Assembly (NCBI GenBank): GCA_030428355.1
Contig: JAUIBL010000010.1
Location: 1 to 64,000, forward strand
Direction: 5' to 3'
Source: Alphaproteobacteria bacterium
Lineage (GTDB): Bacteria; Pseudomonadota; Alphaproteobacteria; Rhodobacterales; Rhodobacteraceae
DNA: 64,000 bases
The position numbers were made by a program, and so were the translations under genes. This document shows, piece after piece, positions 38,029 to 47,465 of this stretch. Under the pieces are notes generated by a model. That model made no database searches. It had not been told where the DNA came from and saw only the letters and a list, made by a program, of their open reading frames with translations. Position 1 is the first letter of the stretch, and each line of letters starts with the position of its first letter.

Positions 38029-39501
38029 ATGCCGTTACTTTGGCTTATCCTGCTCGTACTGGCGATCGCAGCCGGGGTATTCATCTTTGCCCGTGCGCGC
38101 GTGCTGGCACAGTCCGGTCAGGACCGGCGCACCCTGCATTCCCTTCCGAATTACTACGGCAGCAACGCCGCGATGAAATCCGCGATCCCTGCCCTGCTCG
38201 TGCTGGTGATCTGGCTCATTGCGCAACCCCTCTACGTCAACACATCCGTTTCGGGCATGATCCCCGACACCGCTATCGCCGAAAGCTCGTCCCGCAGCCT
38301 GGTGCTGGCCGAAGTCCGCCGCACCGCCGAGGGCCTCGACCTTGCCATCGCCACCGGCAACATGACCGAAGACGAGGCGCGGAACATGCGCGCCGACATC
38401 TCTGACGTGACCCAGCGCCTGTCCGACGCCGGGGCCATTGTGACCTCGCAGGTCACGCAGCCTGTCCTGCGCGCCGCGCAGCAGTTTCGCGTCCTGAACG
38501 CCACCGGCTACCAGATCATGACAGCGGTTGTCCTGCTCATCGCGATTGCAGGCGGCCTGTGGGGCGTCCGGGAAACCAGACCGGAGTTCCGCGCCCGCAA
38601 CGTAGTGGAACAAGGCATCTGCGTCCTGCTGATCGCCGCCGCGTCCATCGCGATCCTGACCACGCTGGGCATCGTCCTGTCGCTGGTCTTCAACACCATC
38701 GAGTTCTTCCGCCTGTATCCCGCGTCCGAGTTCTTCTTCGGCACCAGTTGGGCCCCCAGTTTCTCGGGTCGGGGTGGTGCATCCGATCTCGGCATCCTGC
38801 CGCTGCTCTGGGGCACGTTCTACATCTCCATCGTGGCGCTGATCGTGGCGGTGCCGATTGGCCTTTTTTCGGCGATTTACCTGTCGGAATATGCCAGCCC
38901 CAAGGTGCGCGCCTTCGCAAAGCCGATGCTCGAGGTTCTGGCCGGTATTCCGACCATCGTCTACGGTCTCTTCGCCCTGCTTACCGTCGGTCCGCTGTTG
39001 GTCAGCGTATTCGGCGATGACGGTCTGGGCTGGATGCAGGCGGGCACCGCCGTGATGACCGCCGGTCTGGTGATGGGGATCATGCTGATTCCCTTCGTGT
39101 CCTCGCTGTCGGATGACATCATCAACGCCGTGCCGCAGGCGATGCGCGACGGCTCCTACGGCCTCGGCGCGACCCAGTCCGAAACGATCCGTCAGGTTGT
39201 GCTGCCCGCCGCCCTGCCCGGCATCGTCGGTGCGATCCTTCTGGCGGCCAGCCGTGCCATTGGTGAGACCATGATCGTGGTTTTGGGCGCGGGTGCCGCC
39301 GCGCGCCTGTCGCTCAACCCGTTCGATGCCATGACGACCGTGACCGCAAAGATCGTGTCACAGCTTACGGGCGACTCGGATTTCGCCTCACCCGAAGCCC
39401 TTGTCGCCTTTGCCCTCGGGATGACGCTCTTCGTCATCACCCTCGGGCTCAATATCTTCGCGCTCTACATCGTGCGCAAATACCGGGAGCAGTACGAATG
39501 A
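38029..39501 (+). CDS. pstC: Phosphate ABC transporter permease PstC
   Basis: 490 aa. The alphaproteobacterial long form: an N-terminal membrane extension (LLWLILLVLAIAAGVFIF) and a periplasmic segment of about 70 residues precede the core with PLLWGTFYISIVALIVAVPIGLFSAIYLSEYA and the EAA loop DGSYGLGATQSETIRQVVLPAALPG. Inner-membrane phosphate channel with PstA. Last 4 nt overlap pstA. Confidence 0.94.
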   Translation: MPLLWLILLVLAIAAGVFIFARARVLAQSGQDRRTLHSLPNYYGSNAAMKSAIPALLVLVIWLIAQPLYVNTSVSGMIPDTAIAESSSRSLVLAEVRRTAEGLDLAIATGNMTEDEARNMRADISDVTQRLSDAGAIVTSQVTQPVLRAAQQFRVLNATGYQIMTAVVLLIAIAGGLWGVRETRPEFRARNVVEQGICVLLIAAASIAILTTLGIVLSLVFNTIEFFRLYPASEFFFGTSWAPSFSGRGGASDLGILPLLWGTFYISIVALIVAVPIGLFSAIYLSEYASPKVRAFAKPMLEVLAGIPTIVYGLFALLTVGPLLVSVFGDDGLGWMQAGTAVMTAGLVMGIMLIPFVSSLSDDIINAVPQAMRDGSYGLGATQSETIRQVVLPAALPGIVGAILLAASRAIGETMIVVLGAGAAARLSLNPFDAMTTVTAKIVSQLTGDSDFASPEALVAFALGMTLFVITLGLNIFALYIVRKYREQYE

Positions 39502-40820
39502 CCGACGCCAGCATGGACAGCGTCCCCGTCAAGGGCACCCTGACAACCGTCGACGCCCGCACCAAGAAACGCAACGCCGCCGAAAAGCGCTTCAAGGCCT
39601 ATGGCATCGTGGCGATCCTGATCGGCCTTTTCTTTCTGGTCGTGCTGGCAGTCTCGATCCTGCGGTCCGGCATACCGGCCTTCACGCAGGCGGAAATGCA
39701 GCTTGAATTTGTGCTGACCCAGGAAGAATTCGACGCCGCCGAAAGCCAGGTGCTCAAGACCAAGGCCTATGAAAACATCTTCATCACCAAGCTTCAGGAC
39801 GCGCTGACCGAAAAAGGTCTGACCGTTGCCTTCGACGCCGCTGCCATCGAGCGCCTTCTGGGCAAGCCCGGCAGCACGATCCGCGAATTCTACCGGGCAA
39901 ACCCCGATCAGATCGGCCAGCCCGTCACCTTCAGTCTGCCCGCCTCGTCTCGCGTGGATGGCTATTTCAAAGGCCGGGTCAGCCGCGACACCGTTGTCGA
40001 CAGCCGCTTTTTCGAAGCCAGCGATCTTGATCTGGTCGATGCACTGGCTGACGCGGGCATCATCGTGCGCAACTTCAACTGGAACTTCATCACCGGATCG
40101 GATTCCGGCGTGGACCACCCCGGCGGTGCAGGCATCGGCGTATCGGTGATCGGCTCGTTCTTCATGATGCTGGTGGTTCTCGCCCTGTCCCTGCCCATCG
40201 GGGTGGCCGCGTCGATCTATCTCGAGGAATTCGCGCCGCAGAACTGGTTCACCGACCTGATCGAGGTAAATATCTCGAACCTTGCCGCCGTGCCCTCCAT
40301 CGTGTTTGGCATCCTTGGCCTTGCCGTGTTCATCCAGTTCATGCACCTGCCGCAGTCGGCCCCGCTGGTCGGTGGTCTGGTGCTGACACTCATGACCCTG
40401 CCTACGATCATCATCTCGACCCGCGCCTCGCTCAAGGCGGTGCCGCCGTCGATCCGCGAAGCGGCTCTGGGTGTGGGCGCGTCCAAGATGCAGACCGTGT
40501 TCCACCACGTCCTGCCGCTGGCCGCCCCGGGCATCCTGACCGGCACCATCATCGGTCTGGCGCAGGCGCTTGGCGAAACCGCGCCGCTTCTGCTGATCGG
40601 GATGGTGGGCTTCATCGCCCGCGCCTATCCCGAAGGCGTCGTGTCCGGTTTCATCGACCCCAACTCGGCCATGCCCGCGCAGATCTACACTTGGGCCGCC
40701 CGCGCCGATGCAGGGTTCTACGAAAAAGCTTGGGGCGGGATCATCATCCTGCTCATCTTCCTGCTGACGATGAACATCATCGCCATCATTCTGCGCCGTC
40801 GCTTCGAGCGCCGCTGGTAA
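39498..40820 (+). CDS. pstA: Phosphate ABC transporter permease PstA (DUF3333 N-terminal domain)
   Basis: 440 aa. N-terminal DUF3333-type region (TKKRNAAEKRFKAYGIVAI, then a periplasmic stretch) is followed by the permease core: LPIGVAASIYLEEFAPQNWF, NLAAVPSIVFGILGLAVF, EAALGVGASKMQTVFHHVLPLAAPGI. Translationally coupled to pstC by ATGA. Confidence 0.94.
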   Translation: MTDASMDSVPVKGTLTTVDARTKKRNAAEKRFKAYGIVAILIGLFFLVVLAVSILRSGIPAFTQAEMQLEFVLTQEEFDAAESQVLKTKAYENIFITKLQDALTEKGLTVAFDAAAIERLLGKPGSTIREFYRANPDQIGQPVTFSLPASSRVDGYFKGRVSRDTVVDSRFFEASDLDLVDALADAGIIVRNFNWNFITGSDSGVDHPGGAGIGVSVIGSFFMMLVVLALSLPIGVAASIYLEEFAPQNWFTDLIEVNISNLAAVPSIVFGILGLAVFIQFMHLPQSAPLVGGLVLTLMTLPTIIISTRASLKAVPPSIREAALGVGASKMQTVFHHVLPLAAPGILTGTIIGLAQALGETAPLLLIGMVGFIARAYPEGVVSGFIDPNSAMPAQIYTWAARADAGFYEKAWGGIIILLIFLLTMNIIAIILRRRFERRW

Positions 40821-40871
40821 ACTGGACCCTGCCCCATGTACGATATACCACACCACACACAGGAGACCGCC

Positions 40872-41633
40872 GTGACGGACGTCAAGATCAAAGCCAAGGA
40901 CGTACAGGTCTATTACGGTGACACCCACGCCATCAAGGACGTGTCGGTCGAGATCGAAAACAACACCGTCACTGCCTTCATCGGCCCGTCGGGCTGTGGC
41001 AAGTCCACCTTCCTGCGCTGCCTGAACCGGATGAACGACACGATCGACATCTGCCGCGTTCAGGGCGACATCCTGATCGACGGCGAAGACATCTACGACA
41101 AGCGCGTCGACCCGGTGCAGCTTCGGGCCAAGGTGGGCATGGTGTTCCAGAAACCGAACCCGTTCCCGAAGTCGATCTACGACAACATCGCCTACGGCCC
41201 GCGCATCCACGGCATGGCCCGCAACAAGGCCGAACTCGACGAGATCGTCGAACGCGCCCTGCGCCGTGGTGCCATCTGGGACGAGGTGAAGGACCGCCTT
41301 CAGGCCCCAGGCACCGGTCTGTCGGGCGGCCAGCAGCAGCGCCTCTGCATCGCCCGCGCCGTGGCGACCGAACCCGAGGTCCTGCTGATGGACGAACCCT
41401 GCTCTGCGCTCGACCCCATAGCGACCGCCCAGGTCGAGGAACTGATCGACGAGCTGCGCCAGAACTACGCCGTGGTGATCGTCACGCACTCCATGCAGCA
41501 GGCCGCGCGCGTCAGTCAGAAGACCGCTTTCTTCCACCTCGGCAATCTCGTGGAATACGACGACACGTCCAAGATTTTCACGAACCCCGAAGACAGCCGC
41601 ACCGAAAGCTACATCACCGGACGGATTGGATAA
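40872..41633 (+). CDS. pstB: Phosphate ABC transporter ATP-binding protein
   Basis: 253 aa from GTG 40872. Walker [20 protein letters not shown], the PstB-specific [17 protein letters not shown], signature [16 protein letters not shown] and Walker [15 protein letters not shown] prefer GTG 40872 to ATG 40836 because AGGAG sits 7 nt before it. Energises phosphate import. Confidence 0.95.
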   Translation: MTDVKIKAKDVQVYYGDTHAIKDVSVEIENNTVTAFIGPSGCGKSTFLRCLNRMNDTIDICRVQGDILIDGEDIYDKRVDPVQLRAKVGMVFQKPNPFPKSIYDNIAYGPRIHGMARNKAELDEIVERALRRGAIWDEVKDRLQAPGTGLSGGQQQRLCIARAVATEPEVLLMDEPCSALDPIATAQVEELIDELRQNYAVVIVTHSMQQAARVSQKTAFFHLGNLVEYDDTSKIFTNPEDSRTESYITGRIG

Positions 41634-41637
41634 GATC

Positions 41638-42375
41638 GTGACCCCAACGAAAGAACATATCTCCAGCGCCTTCGACCGCGATCTGGAGGGCATCCAGGCC
41701 CGGATCATGAAAATGGGCGGTCTGGTGGAACAGGCCATCCTTGATGCCGCACAGGCGCTTGAAACCCGCGACCAGGAACTGGCCGATCAGGTACGCGCCA
41801 ACGACAAGGTCATCGACGAGCTGGAAGAACTGCTCAACGAAGAGGCCGCCCGCGTCATCGCCCTGCGCGCCCCCACCGCCATCGACCTGCGGGTGATCCT
41901 GTCGGTGATGCGCATGAGCGCCAATCTCGAACGCATCGGCGATCTGGCCAAGAACCTGGCCAAGCGCAATGCCGTGCTGATGAGCATGCCCGCGATCAAC
42001 GGATCTGCCGCCCAGTTGCGCCGCATGTCGCGCGATGTTCAGATCATGCTCAAGGACGCGCTTGATGCCTATATCCAGCGCGACGAGGTGCTGGCCCGCG
42101 ACGTGATCGAACGCGACGTGGACATCGACCAGATGTACAACACGCTCTTCCGCGAATTTCTGACCTTCATGCTGGAAGACCCGCGCAACATCACACCCTG
42201 CATGCACTTGCATTTCATCGCCAAGAACGTCGAACGCATGGGCGACCATGTGACTTCGATCGCCGAGCAGGTGGTGTTCCTCGTCACCGGCGAAAAACCG
42301 GAAGAGCCGCGCCAGAAAGAGGATCTGACCTCCACCGATGTCGATCTCTCTCCGGCACCGACCCGAGGGGCCTAA
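41638..42375 (+). CDS. phoU: Phosphate signalling protein PhoU
   Basis: 245 aa from GTG 41638 (TTG 41626, overlapping pstB, is an alternative). Two PhoU repeats of three helices each, with the metal-binding patterns ANLERIGDLAKNLAKR and KNVERMGDHVTSIAEQ. It links PstSCAB to PhoR, repressing the regulon when phosphate is plentiful. phoB follows after 3 nt. Confidence 0.94.
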   Translation: MTPTKEHISSAFDRDLEGIQARIMKMGGLVEQAILDAAQALETRDQELADQVRANDKVIDELEELLNEEAARVIALRAPTAIDLRVILSVMRMSANLERIGDLAKNLAKRNAVLMSMPAINGSAAQLRRMSRDVQIMLKDALDAYIQRDEVLARDVIERDVDIDQMYNTLFREFLTFMLEDPRNITPCMHLHFIAKNVERMGDHVTSIAEQVVFLVTGEKPEEPRQKEDLTSTDVDLSPAPTRGA

Positions 42376-42378
42376 GCC

Positions 42379-43068
42379 ATGACCAGCGTCCAGCCAACCG
42401 TTCTGGTCGTCGAAGACGAACCCGCACAGCGCGAGGTTCTGGGCTACAACCTCGAAGCCGAGGGCTTCCGCGTCGCCAAGGCCGAAAACGGCGAAGAGGC
42501 GCTGATCCTGGTTGACGAGGAACAGCCAGACATCATCGTTCTGGACTGGATGCTGCCCAATGTCTCGGGCATCGAGGTGTGCCGCCAGCTCAAGACCCGC
42601 GCCGACACGCGCAACGTGCCGATCATCATGCTTTCGGCGCGGTCAGAAGAGGTGGATCGCGTGCGCGGGCTCGAAACCGGGGCGGATGACTATGTGATCA
42701 AGCCCTATTCGGTGGTCGAGCTTATGGCCCGCGTCCGCGCGCAACTGCGCCGCACCCGCCCGGCGGCAGCGGGCCTGCGGCTTGAATTCGAGGACATCGT
42801 GCTCGACGCGGAAACCCACCGCGTCACGCGGGATGGGTCCGAGGTCAAGCTGGGTCCGACCGAGTTTCGGCTTCTCTCGACGCTGATGGAAAAACCGGGC
42901 CGCGTCTGGTCGCGCGAGCAATTGCTCGACCGGGTCTGGGGCCGCGACATCTATGTCGACACGCGCACCGTGGACGTGCATATCGGCCGCCTGCGCAAAT
43001 CGCTCACCCATGGCGGTGGCGCCGATCCACTGCGCACCGTGCGCGGCGCCGGGTATTCGCTGGGCTGA
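42379..43068 (+). CDS. phoB: Phosphate regulon response regulator PhoB
   Basis: 229 aa. Receiver with VVEDEPAQRE, phospho-acceptor Asp in IIVLDWMLPNVSG, and YVIKPYS; C-terminal winged helix with LGPTEFRLLSTLMEKPGRVWSREQLLDRVWG and RTVDVHIGRLRKSL. It binds Pho boxes such as that at 36790. Last gene of the pst operon on this strand. Confidence 0.95.
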   Translation: MTSVQPTVLVVEDEPAQREVLGYNLEAEGFRVAKAENGEEALILVDEEQPDIIVLDWMLPNVSGIEVCRQLKTRADTRNVPIIMLSARSEEVDRVRGLETGADDYVIKPYSVVELMARVRAQLRRTRPAAAGLRLEFEDIVLDAETHRVTRDGSEVKLGPTEFRLLSTLMEKPGRVWSREQLLDRVWGRDIYVDTRTVDVHIGRLRKSLTHGGGADPLRTVRGAGYSLG

Positions 43069-43081
43069 CATCACAAGCGCC

Positions 43082-43125
43082 GGATGATGCGCCGACGCAT
43101 CATCCCGTGTCCGTCAACGGACACG
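43082..43125. repeat. Paired-hairpin repeat, copy 2
   Basis: Hairpin A: GGATGATGCG-CCGA-CGCATCATCC (43082-43105). Hairpin B: CGTGTCCGT-CA-ACGGACACG (43106-43125). Both stems are perfect. Same two-hairpin plan as copies 1 and 3, with sequence conserved mainly around the loops. A small CGTGT-GAA-ACACG hairpin follows at 43130-43142. No clear outer closing stem here. Confidence 0.75.
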
Positions 43126-43168
43126 CCACCGTGTGAAACACGTCGATCATTTGAATAGGTGCCCACCC

Positions 43169-43217
43169 GAGCGGTGATGCGTCGACGCATCATCCGGTTC
43201 CGTTGACGGAACCGCTC
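43169..43217. repeat. Paired-hairpin repeat, copy 3 (cloverleaf-like)
   Basis: Hairpin A: TGATGCG-TCGA-CGCATCA (43175-43192). Hairpin B: GGTTCCGT-TG-ACGGAACC (43196-43213). An outer GAGCGGT (43169-43175) / ACCGCTC (43211-43217) can close the pair, partly competing with hairpin B. It overlaps the last codon region of phoR and lies between the convergent phoB and phoR. Confidence 0.75.
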
Positions 43218-44265
43218 ACTCCTGACGCGCATCCATCGGCAGAATGACGGTGAAGGTCGTCCCCTTGCCCAATTGGCTGTCCACCTGCAACCGCCCGCGG
43301 TGACGGTTGACGATGTGCTTGACGATGGCCAGCCCAAGGCCCGTCCCCCCCAATTCGCGCGAGCGGTGGCTGTCGACCCGGTAAAAGCGCTCGGTCAGAC
43401 GGGGCAGATGCACCGCGTCGATGCCGGGGCCCGTATCGCTGACAGCGATCCTTACCCCCTGCCCGCGCAGCCGGTTCTCGTAGTCCGGCGTGCCCAGACC
43501 GATCCGCACCGAGGTTCCGCGCCCGGAATACTTGATCGCGTTCTCCACGAGATTGGTCAGCACCTGACGCAACTGGTCCGCGTCGCCCGGCACGGTCACG
43601 GGCGTTTCGGGCAGGCTCAGCGACATCTCGATCCCCGCCTCCTCGGCCAGTTGCGCAAGGCTGTGTCGGGTCTGTTGCAGCACGGCTGACAGGTCCACCG
43701 GGTCAACCGGGCGCACGCGCTCATCCGCCTCGACCCGGCTCAGGGACAAGAGATCCGACACCAGCCGGTTCATCCGCTCCGCCTCGGACCCCATGATGCC
43801 CAGAAACCGCTCTTGTGCTTTGGCATCATTGCGCGCCGGGCCTTGCAGTGTTTCGATGAAGCCCAGCAGCGCCGTCAGCGGCGTGCGCAGCTCGTGGCTG
43901 ACATTGGCGACGAAATCGCGGCGCATTTGGCCCGCCTGTTCCATCGGCGTGATGTCCTCGAACGACACAAGGATGCCGGTGCGGCCCTGCATCGGCACGC
44001 CGCCACAGGTCACGCGATAGGTGATGTCATGCTGCCCGTCATTGGTCAGGTAGCGGGTCTCGCGCTTGGTCCCGTCGCGCTGCACCTGTTCGATCGTGTC
44101 AAGCAGGCTTGGCTGGCGCAGCGCGGTGATGAAATGTCGCCCTTCGATATTCTTGCCGAGCAGCTTTTCCGCCGCGGCGTTGACGGCAAAAATCCGGTCA
44201 TCCGGCGCGATCAGCACCGCCGGGATGCCCAGTACCATCAGAATATCGCGGGGCGCCGCGGTCAT
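43216..44265 (-). CDS. phoR: PhoR-like sensor histidine kinase without membrane segment
   Basis: 349 aa. It opens directly with a PAS domain (VLGIPAVLIAPDDRIFAVNAAAEKLLG), then HisKA with FVANVSHELRTPLTALLGFIETL and HATPase with NLVENAIKYSGRGT and GTGLGLAIVKHI. The N-terminal transmembrane helices of classical PhoR are absent, so membrane contact must come via PhoU/Pst. It converges with phoB rather than following it, and its ATG overlaps the stop of the upstream PLP-lyase gene by 4 nt, so it is translated from that operon. Confidence 0.85.
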   Translation of the reverse strand: MTAAPRDILMVLGIPAVLIAPDDRIFAVNAAAEKLLGKNIEGRHFITALRQPSLLDTIEQVQRDGTKRETRYLTNDGQHDITYRVTCGGVPMQGRTGILVSFEDITPMEQAGQMRRDFVANVSHELRTPLTALLGFIETLQGPARNDAKAQERFLGIMGSEAERMNRLVSDLLSLSRVEADERVRPVDPVDLSAVLQQTRHSLAQLAEEAGIEMSLSLPETPVTVPGDADQLRQVLTNLVENAIKYSGRGTSVRIGLGTPDYENRLRGQGVRIAVSDTGPGIDAVHLPRLTERFYRVDSHRSRELGGTGLGLAIVKHIVNRHRGRLQVDSQLGKGTTFTVILPMDARQE

Positions 44266-45446
44266 TTGGCCGCTGCCACGGCAGCAAGCCCCGCATCAAA
44301 CGCAGCGATCAGCGCGTCCGGGTCCTCGAGGCCCACGGACACCCGGAAGAACCCTTCGGTCATCCCCTGCGCGGCCCGCGCCTCGGGCGTCAGCCCCCGG
44401 TGCGAGGAACTGGCCGGATGCGACAGCGTCGTGCCCACATCGCCCAGCGTCGGGGCAAAGGCGATCTGGTGCGCGCCTTGGGTAAAGGCATTGGCCTCCG
44501 CGCGTCCCCCGTCGAGCTCGAAACTCACCATGTTGCACCCACGTCCCTGCAGCAGCCCTTGCGCGCGGGCGCGGTCGGGATGGTCGGGGCGCGTCGGATA
44601 GAGCACGCGCTTGACGCCCGGCTGCGCGGCAAGATGGTCCGCCAGCCGCGCGGCATTCGATTCTGCCCGATCAAAGCGCAGATCGAAGGACATCAGCCCC
44701 CGCTCGGCCAGCCAGCAGTCGAACGGGCTGGGCGTCATCCCGGTGGTCACTGCGAAATCGTAGATCGCCTTGCTCAGGGCGGCATCCCGCGTGGCCACCC
44801 ACCCCAGCGTCACGTCCGAATGACCCGCCAACAGCTTGGTCACCGAATGCAGCACCACATCCGCACCCAGCTCGAACGGCTTGACCGCGCGTGGCGTGGT
44901 GAAGGTGTTGTCCACCACCAGCAGCACACCCTTCTCGCGGCAGAGATCGGCGATCCCCTGCACATCCGCAATCCGCAGCGTCGGGTTCGACACCACCTCG
45001 ATCAGCACCAGCCGCGTGTTCGGCCGCAGCGCCGCCGCCATGGCCGCCGCATCCGTCGGATCGGCGAGCGACGTCTCGATCCCGAGGCGCGGCAGATCAT
45101 CCCGCATCATCCGCAAGGACCGCCCATACAACTGGTCACCGCCGACAACGTGATCGCCCGCCTTGCACAGCCCCAAAAGAACCGCCGTCACCGCCGCCAT
45201 GCCCGACCCCAGAACGATCCCCGGCTCCGGCGCGCTTTCCATAGCGTCGATCCGGCGCGCCAGAACATCGGCGTTTGGATGGCCTTCACGCGCATAGGTG
45301 TAGCCCTGCATCCGTCCTTCGTACTGCGCATCCAACTGGTCCGGCGTGTCGCTGGCATAGACCACCGAAGGCATCAGCGGCGTCACCACAGGTGTGGAGG
45401 CTGTCGCAGGAAGCCCGCCGGGGCGCATCAGGGTCGGTTTCATCAT
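44262..45446 (-). CDS. Cys/Met-metabolism PLP-dependent lyase (cystathionine beta-lyase/gamma-synthase family)
   Basis: 394 aa. PLP-binding Lys in VLHSVTKLLAGHSDV, plus YTYAREGHPNADVLARRI, LGSGMAAVTAVLLGL and VVDNTFTTPRAVKPFELGAD. Family members act as cystathionine beta-lyase, gamma-synthase, homocysteine synthase or methionine gamma-lyase; the exact reaction is not decided. Two adjacent ATGs (45446/45443). First gene of a two-gene operon with phoR. Divergent from psuK. Confidence 0.87.
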   Translation of the reverse strand: MMKPTLMRPGGLPATASTPVVTPLMPSVVYASDTPDQLDAQYEGRMQGYTYAREGHPNADVLARRIDAMESAPEPGIVLGSGMAAVTAVLLGLCKAGDHVVGGDQLYGRSLRMMRDDLPRLGIETSLADPTDAAAMAAALRPNTRLVLIEVVSNPTLRIADVQGIADLCREKGVLLVVDNTFTTPRAVKPFELGADVVLHSVTKLLAGHSDVTLGWVATRDAALSKAIYDFAVTTGMTPSPFDCWLAERGLMSFDLRFDRAESNAARLADHLAAQPGVKRVLYPTRPDHPDRARAQGLLQGRGCNMVSFELDGGRAEANAFTQGAHQIAFAPTLGDVGTTLSHPASSSHRGLTPEARAAQGMTEGFFRVSVGLEDPDALIAAFDAGLAAVAAAK

Positions 45447-45576
45447 TGTCGCAGATCTCCGTTCAATTCTGCCCGCAGGCCTGCCACAAAGCGCGGTCGG
45501 CAACAATGGGCGGCGCGACGGCACGTTCTGCACTCCGGCCCTTGCGCCGATCTTGCAGGCGGGCGATGACGGGCGC

Positions 45577-46464
45577 ATGACACAGCGCCCCGACATTCTC
45601 TGCATCGGCTCCGTCCTCTGGGACGTGATCGGCCGCTCCGACCGGCATATGAAACAGGGTGCCGATGTGCCCGGCCATATCACCCGCCTGCCCGGCGGCG
45701 TCGCGCTGAACATCGCCATGACGCTGGCGCGGTTCGATCTGCTGCCCGCCCTGCTGAGCGTCGTGGGCCGCGATCCCGAAGGCAATGAACTGGTCGCCGC
45801 CTGTGACCGTCTGGGCCTGATCACCGACCACCTCTACCGCTCGGACGATCTGCCCACCGATCAATATATGGCGGTCGAAGGCGCAAACGGCCTGATCGCC
45901 GCCATCGCCGACGCCCATTCGCTCGAACAGGCGGGCGACAAGATCCTGCGCCCGCTGATCACCGGGCCGATCGGCTTTGTCGAAGCCCCCTTTGCCGGGC
46001 CGATTGCGCTCGATGGCAACCTGACCGAGTCGCTGCTCGACCAGATCGTGCATCACCCGGCGTTTGCGCAGGCCGACCTGCGCATCGCCCCGGCCTCCCC
46101 CGGCAAGGCGGAACGCCTGCAGCCCTTCATCCGCGCGGGCAAGGGCGTGCTCTATGTCAATCTCGAAGAGGCCGGGCTACTCTGTCAGACCGAATTCGCC
46201 AGCGCACCACAGGCCGGGGCCGCGCTGATCGAACGGGGTGCCGCACGCGCGCTGGTCACCGATGGCGGCAATGTCACCTGCGATGCCACCCGCGACGGCA
46301 TCCTTGCCGAACGCCCGCCCGAAGTGATGGTCACCCGCGTCACCGGCGCAGGCGACACCTTCATGGCCGCGCATATTGCATCCGAACTGCGCGGTGCCGA
46401 CCGCCCCACAGCCCTGCACCGCGCCCTTGCCACTGCTGCCGCCTATGTCGCCGGAGGAACCTGA
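45577..46464 (+). CDS. psuK: PfkB-family carbohydrate kinase, likely pseudouridine kinase
   Basis: 295 aa. PfkB signatures LPGGVALNIAMTLARFD near the N-terminus and VTRVTGAGDTFMAAHI (catalytic Asp in GAGD) near the C-terminus. Its stop is 1 nt before the psuG ATG, which strongly implies phosphorylation of pseudouridine to the 5'-phosphate. ATG 45577 is preceded only by a weak purine stretch; 61 upstream codons of the open frame are not conserved. Confidence 0.85.
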   Translation: MTQRPDILCIGSVLWDVIGRSDRHMKQGADVPGHITRLPGGVALNIAMTLARFDLLPALLSVVGRDPEGNELVAACDRLGLITDHLYRSDDLPTDQYMAVEGANGLIAAIADAHSLEQAGDKILRPLITGPIGFVEAPFAGPIALDGNLTESLLDQIVHHPAFAQADLRIAPASPGKAERLQPFIRAGKGVLYVNLEEAGLLCQTEFASAPQAGAALIERGAARALVTDGGNVTCDATRDGILAERPPEVMVTRVTGAGDTFMAAHIASELRGADRPTALHRALATAAAYVAGGT

Positions 46465-46465
46465 C

Positions 46466-47383
46466 ATGACCACCCTGCCCCTCGAGATTTCCCCCGCCGT
46501 CAAGGCCGCGCTGGACGCAGGCAAACCCGTGGTCGCGCTGGAATCGACGATCATCACCCACGGTATGCCCTGGCCTCAGAACCTCGAGACCGCCCGCGCC
46601 ATCGAAGCCACCGTGCGCGACGCCGGTGCCGAGCCTGCCACCATCGCGGTGATTGAGGGACGGCTGTGCATCGGGCTCGACGCCGGACAACTGGAAGCAT
46701 TGGCGCAGGCCAAGCAGGTCGCCAAACTCAGCCGCGCCGACATGGCCGTCTGCATCGCCAAAGGCGGCACCGGGGCGACGACTGTCGCCGCCACCATGAT
46801 CGCCGCCCATATCGCCGGGATCGAGGTCTTTGCCACCGGCGGCATCGGCGGCGTACACCGCGGCGCGGACCAAAGCTTCGACATCTCGGCCGACCTGCAG
46901 GAACTGTCGCAAACCCCTGTCACGGTTGTGGCCGCCGGGGCAAAGGCCATCCTCGACCTGCCCAAGACGCTTGAAGTGCTCGAAACCCTTGGCGTGCCGG
47001 TCATGGCCTATGGTCAGGACGTCCTGCCCGCCTTCTGGTCGCGCGGCTCCAGCCTCAAGGCGCCGCTGCGTGCCGACACCCCTGCCGAGATCGCGAGGGC
47101 GCACGTGATGCGCGCCGCTCTCAAGCTTCCCGGCGGTCAATTGATCGCCAACCCGATCCCGCCTGAGGCAGAAATCCCCCATGCCGAGATCCACCCCATC
47201 ATCACCCGCGCCACGCAGGATGCCGAAGCGCATGGCATCGCGGGCAAGGCTCTGACACCCTACCTGCTGCAGCGCATCTTCGAACTGACCGAGGGACGGT
47301 CGCTCGACGCCAATATCGCGCTTGTGCTGAACAATGCCTGTCTGGGCGCGCAAATTGCACAGGAATTGACGTCTCTGCGTTGA
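46466..47383 (+). CDS. psuG: Pseudouridine-5'-phosphate glycosidase
   Basis: 305 aa. Conserved blocks are KPVVALESTIITHGMPWPQN, PATIAVIEGRLCIGL, FATGGIGGVHRGA, DISADLQEL, KAILDLPKTLEVLETLGVPV and LNNACLGAQIA. It splits pseudouridine 5'-phosphate to uracil and ribose 5-phosphate. Preceded by GGAGGA and coupled to psuK. Recycling of tRNA/rRNA-derived pseudouridine is the clear role of the pair. Confidence 0.95.
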   Translation: MTTLPLEISPAVKAALDAGKPVVALESTIITHGMPWPQNLETARAIEATVRDAGAEPATIAVIEGRLCIGLDAGQLEALAQAKQVAKLSRADMAVCIAKGGTGATTVAATMIAAHIAGIEVFATGGIGGVHRGADQSFDISADLQELSQTPVTVVAAGAKAILDLPKTLEVLETLGVPVMAYGQDVLPAFWSRGSSLKAPLRADTPAEIARAHVMRAALKLPGGQLIANPIPPEAEIPHAEIHPIITRATQDAEAHGIAGKALTPYLLQRIFELTEGRSLDANIALVLNNACLGAQIAQELTSLR

Positions 47384-47465
47384 AAAACAGGGTCTTGTCA
47401 CGTTCCCCCATTGTAGAGCCCCGGCCGACCTCTTACCTTTCGGACGAACCAGTGACGGACCCGAG

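Noticed and set aside
39465-41738. 757-codon minus-strand open frame
   Set aside because: Antisense shadow of pstA-pstB caused by high GC3; Arg/His/Gly-rich with no domain or ribosome site, while the plus strand has clear Pst motifs.
43082-43217. Possible CRISPR-like repeats between phoB and phoR
   Set aside because: Only two units, each internally palindromic and different in stem sequence, no uniform spacers and no cas genes.
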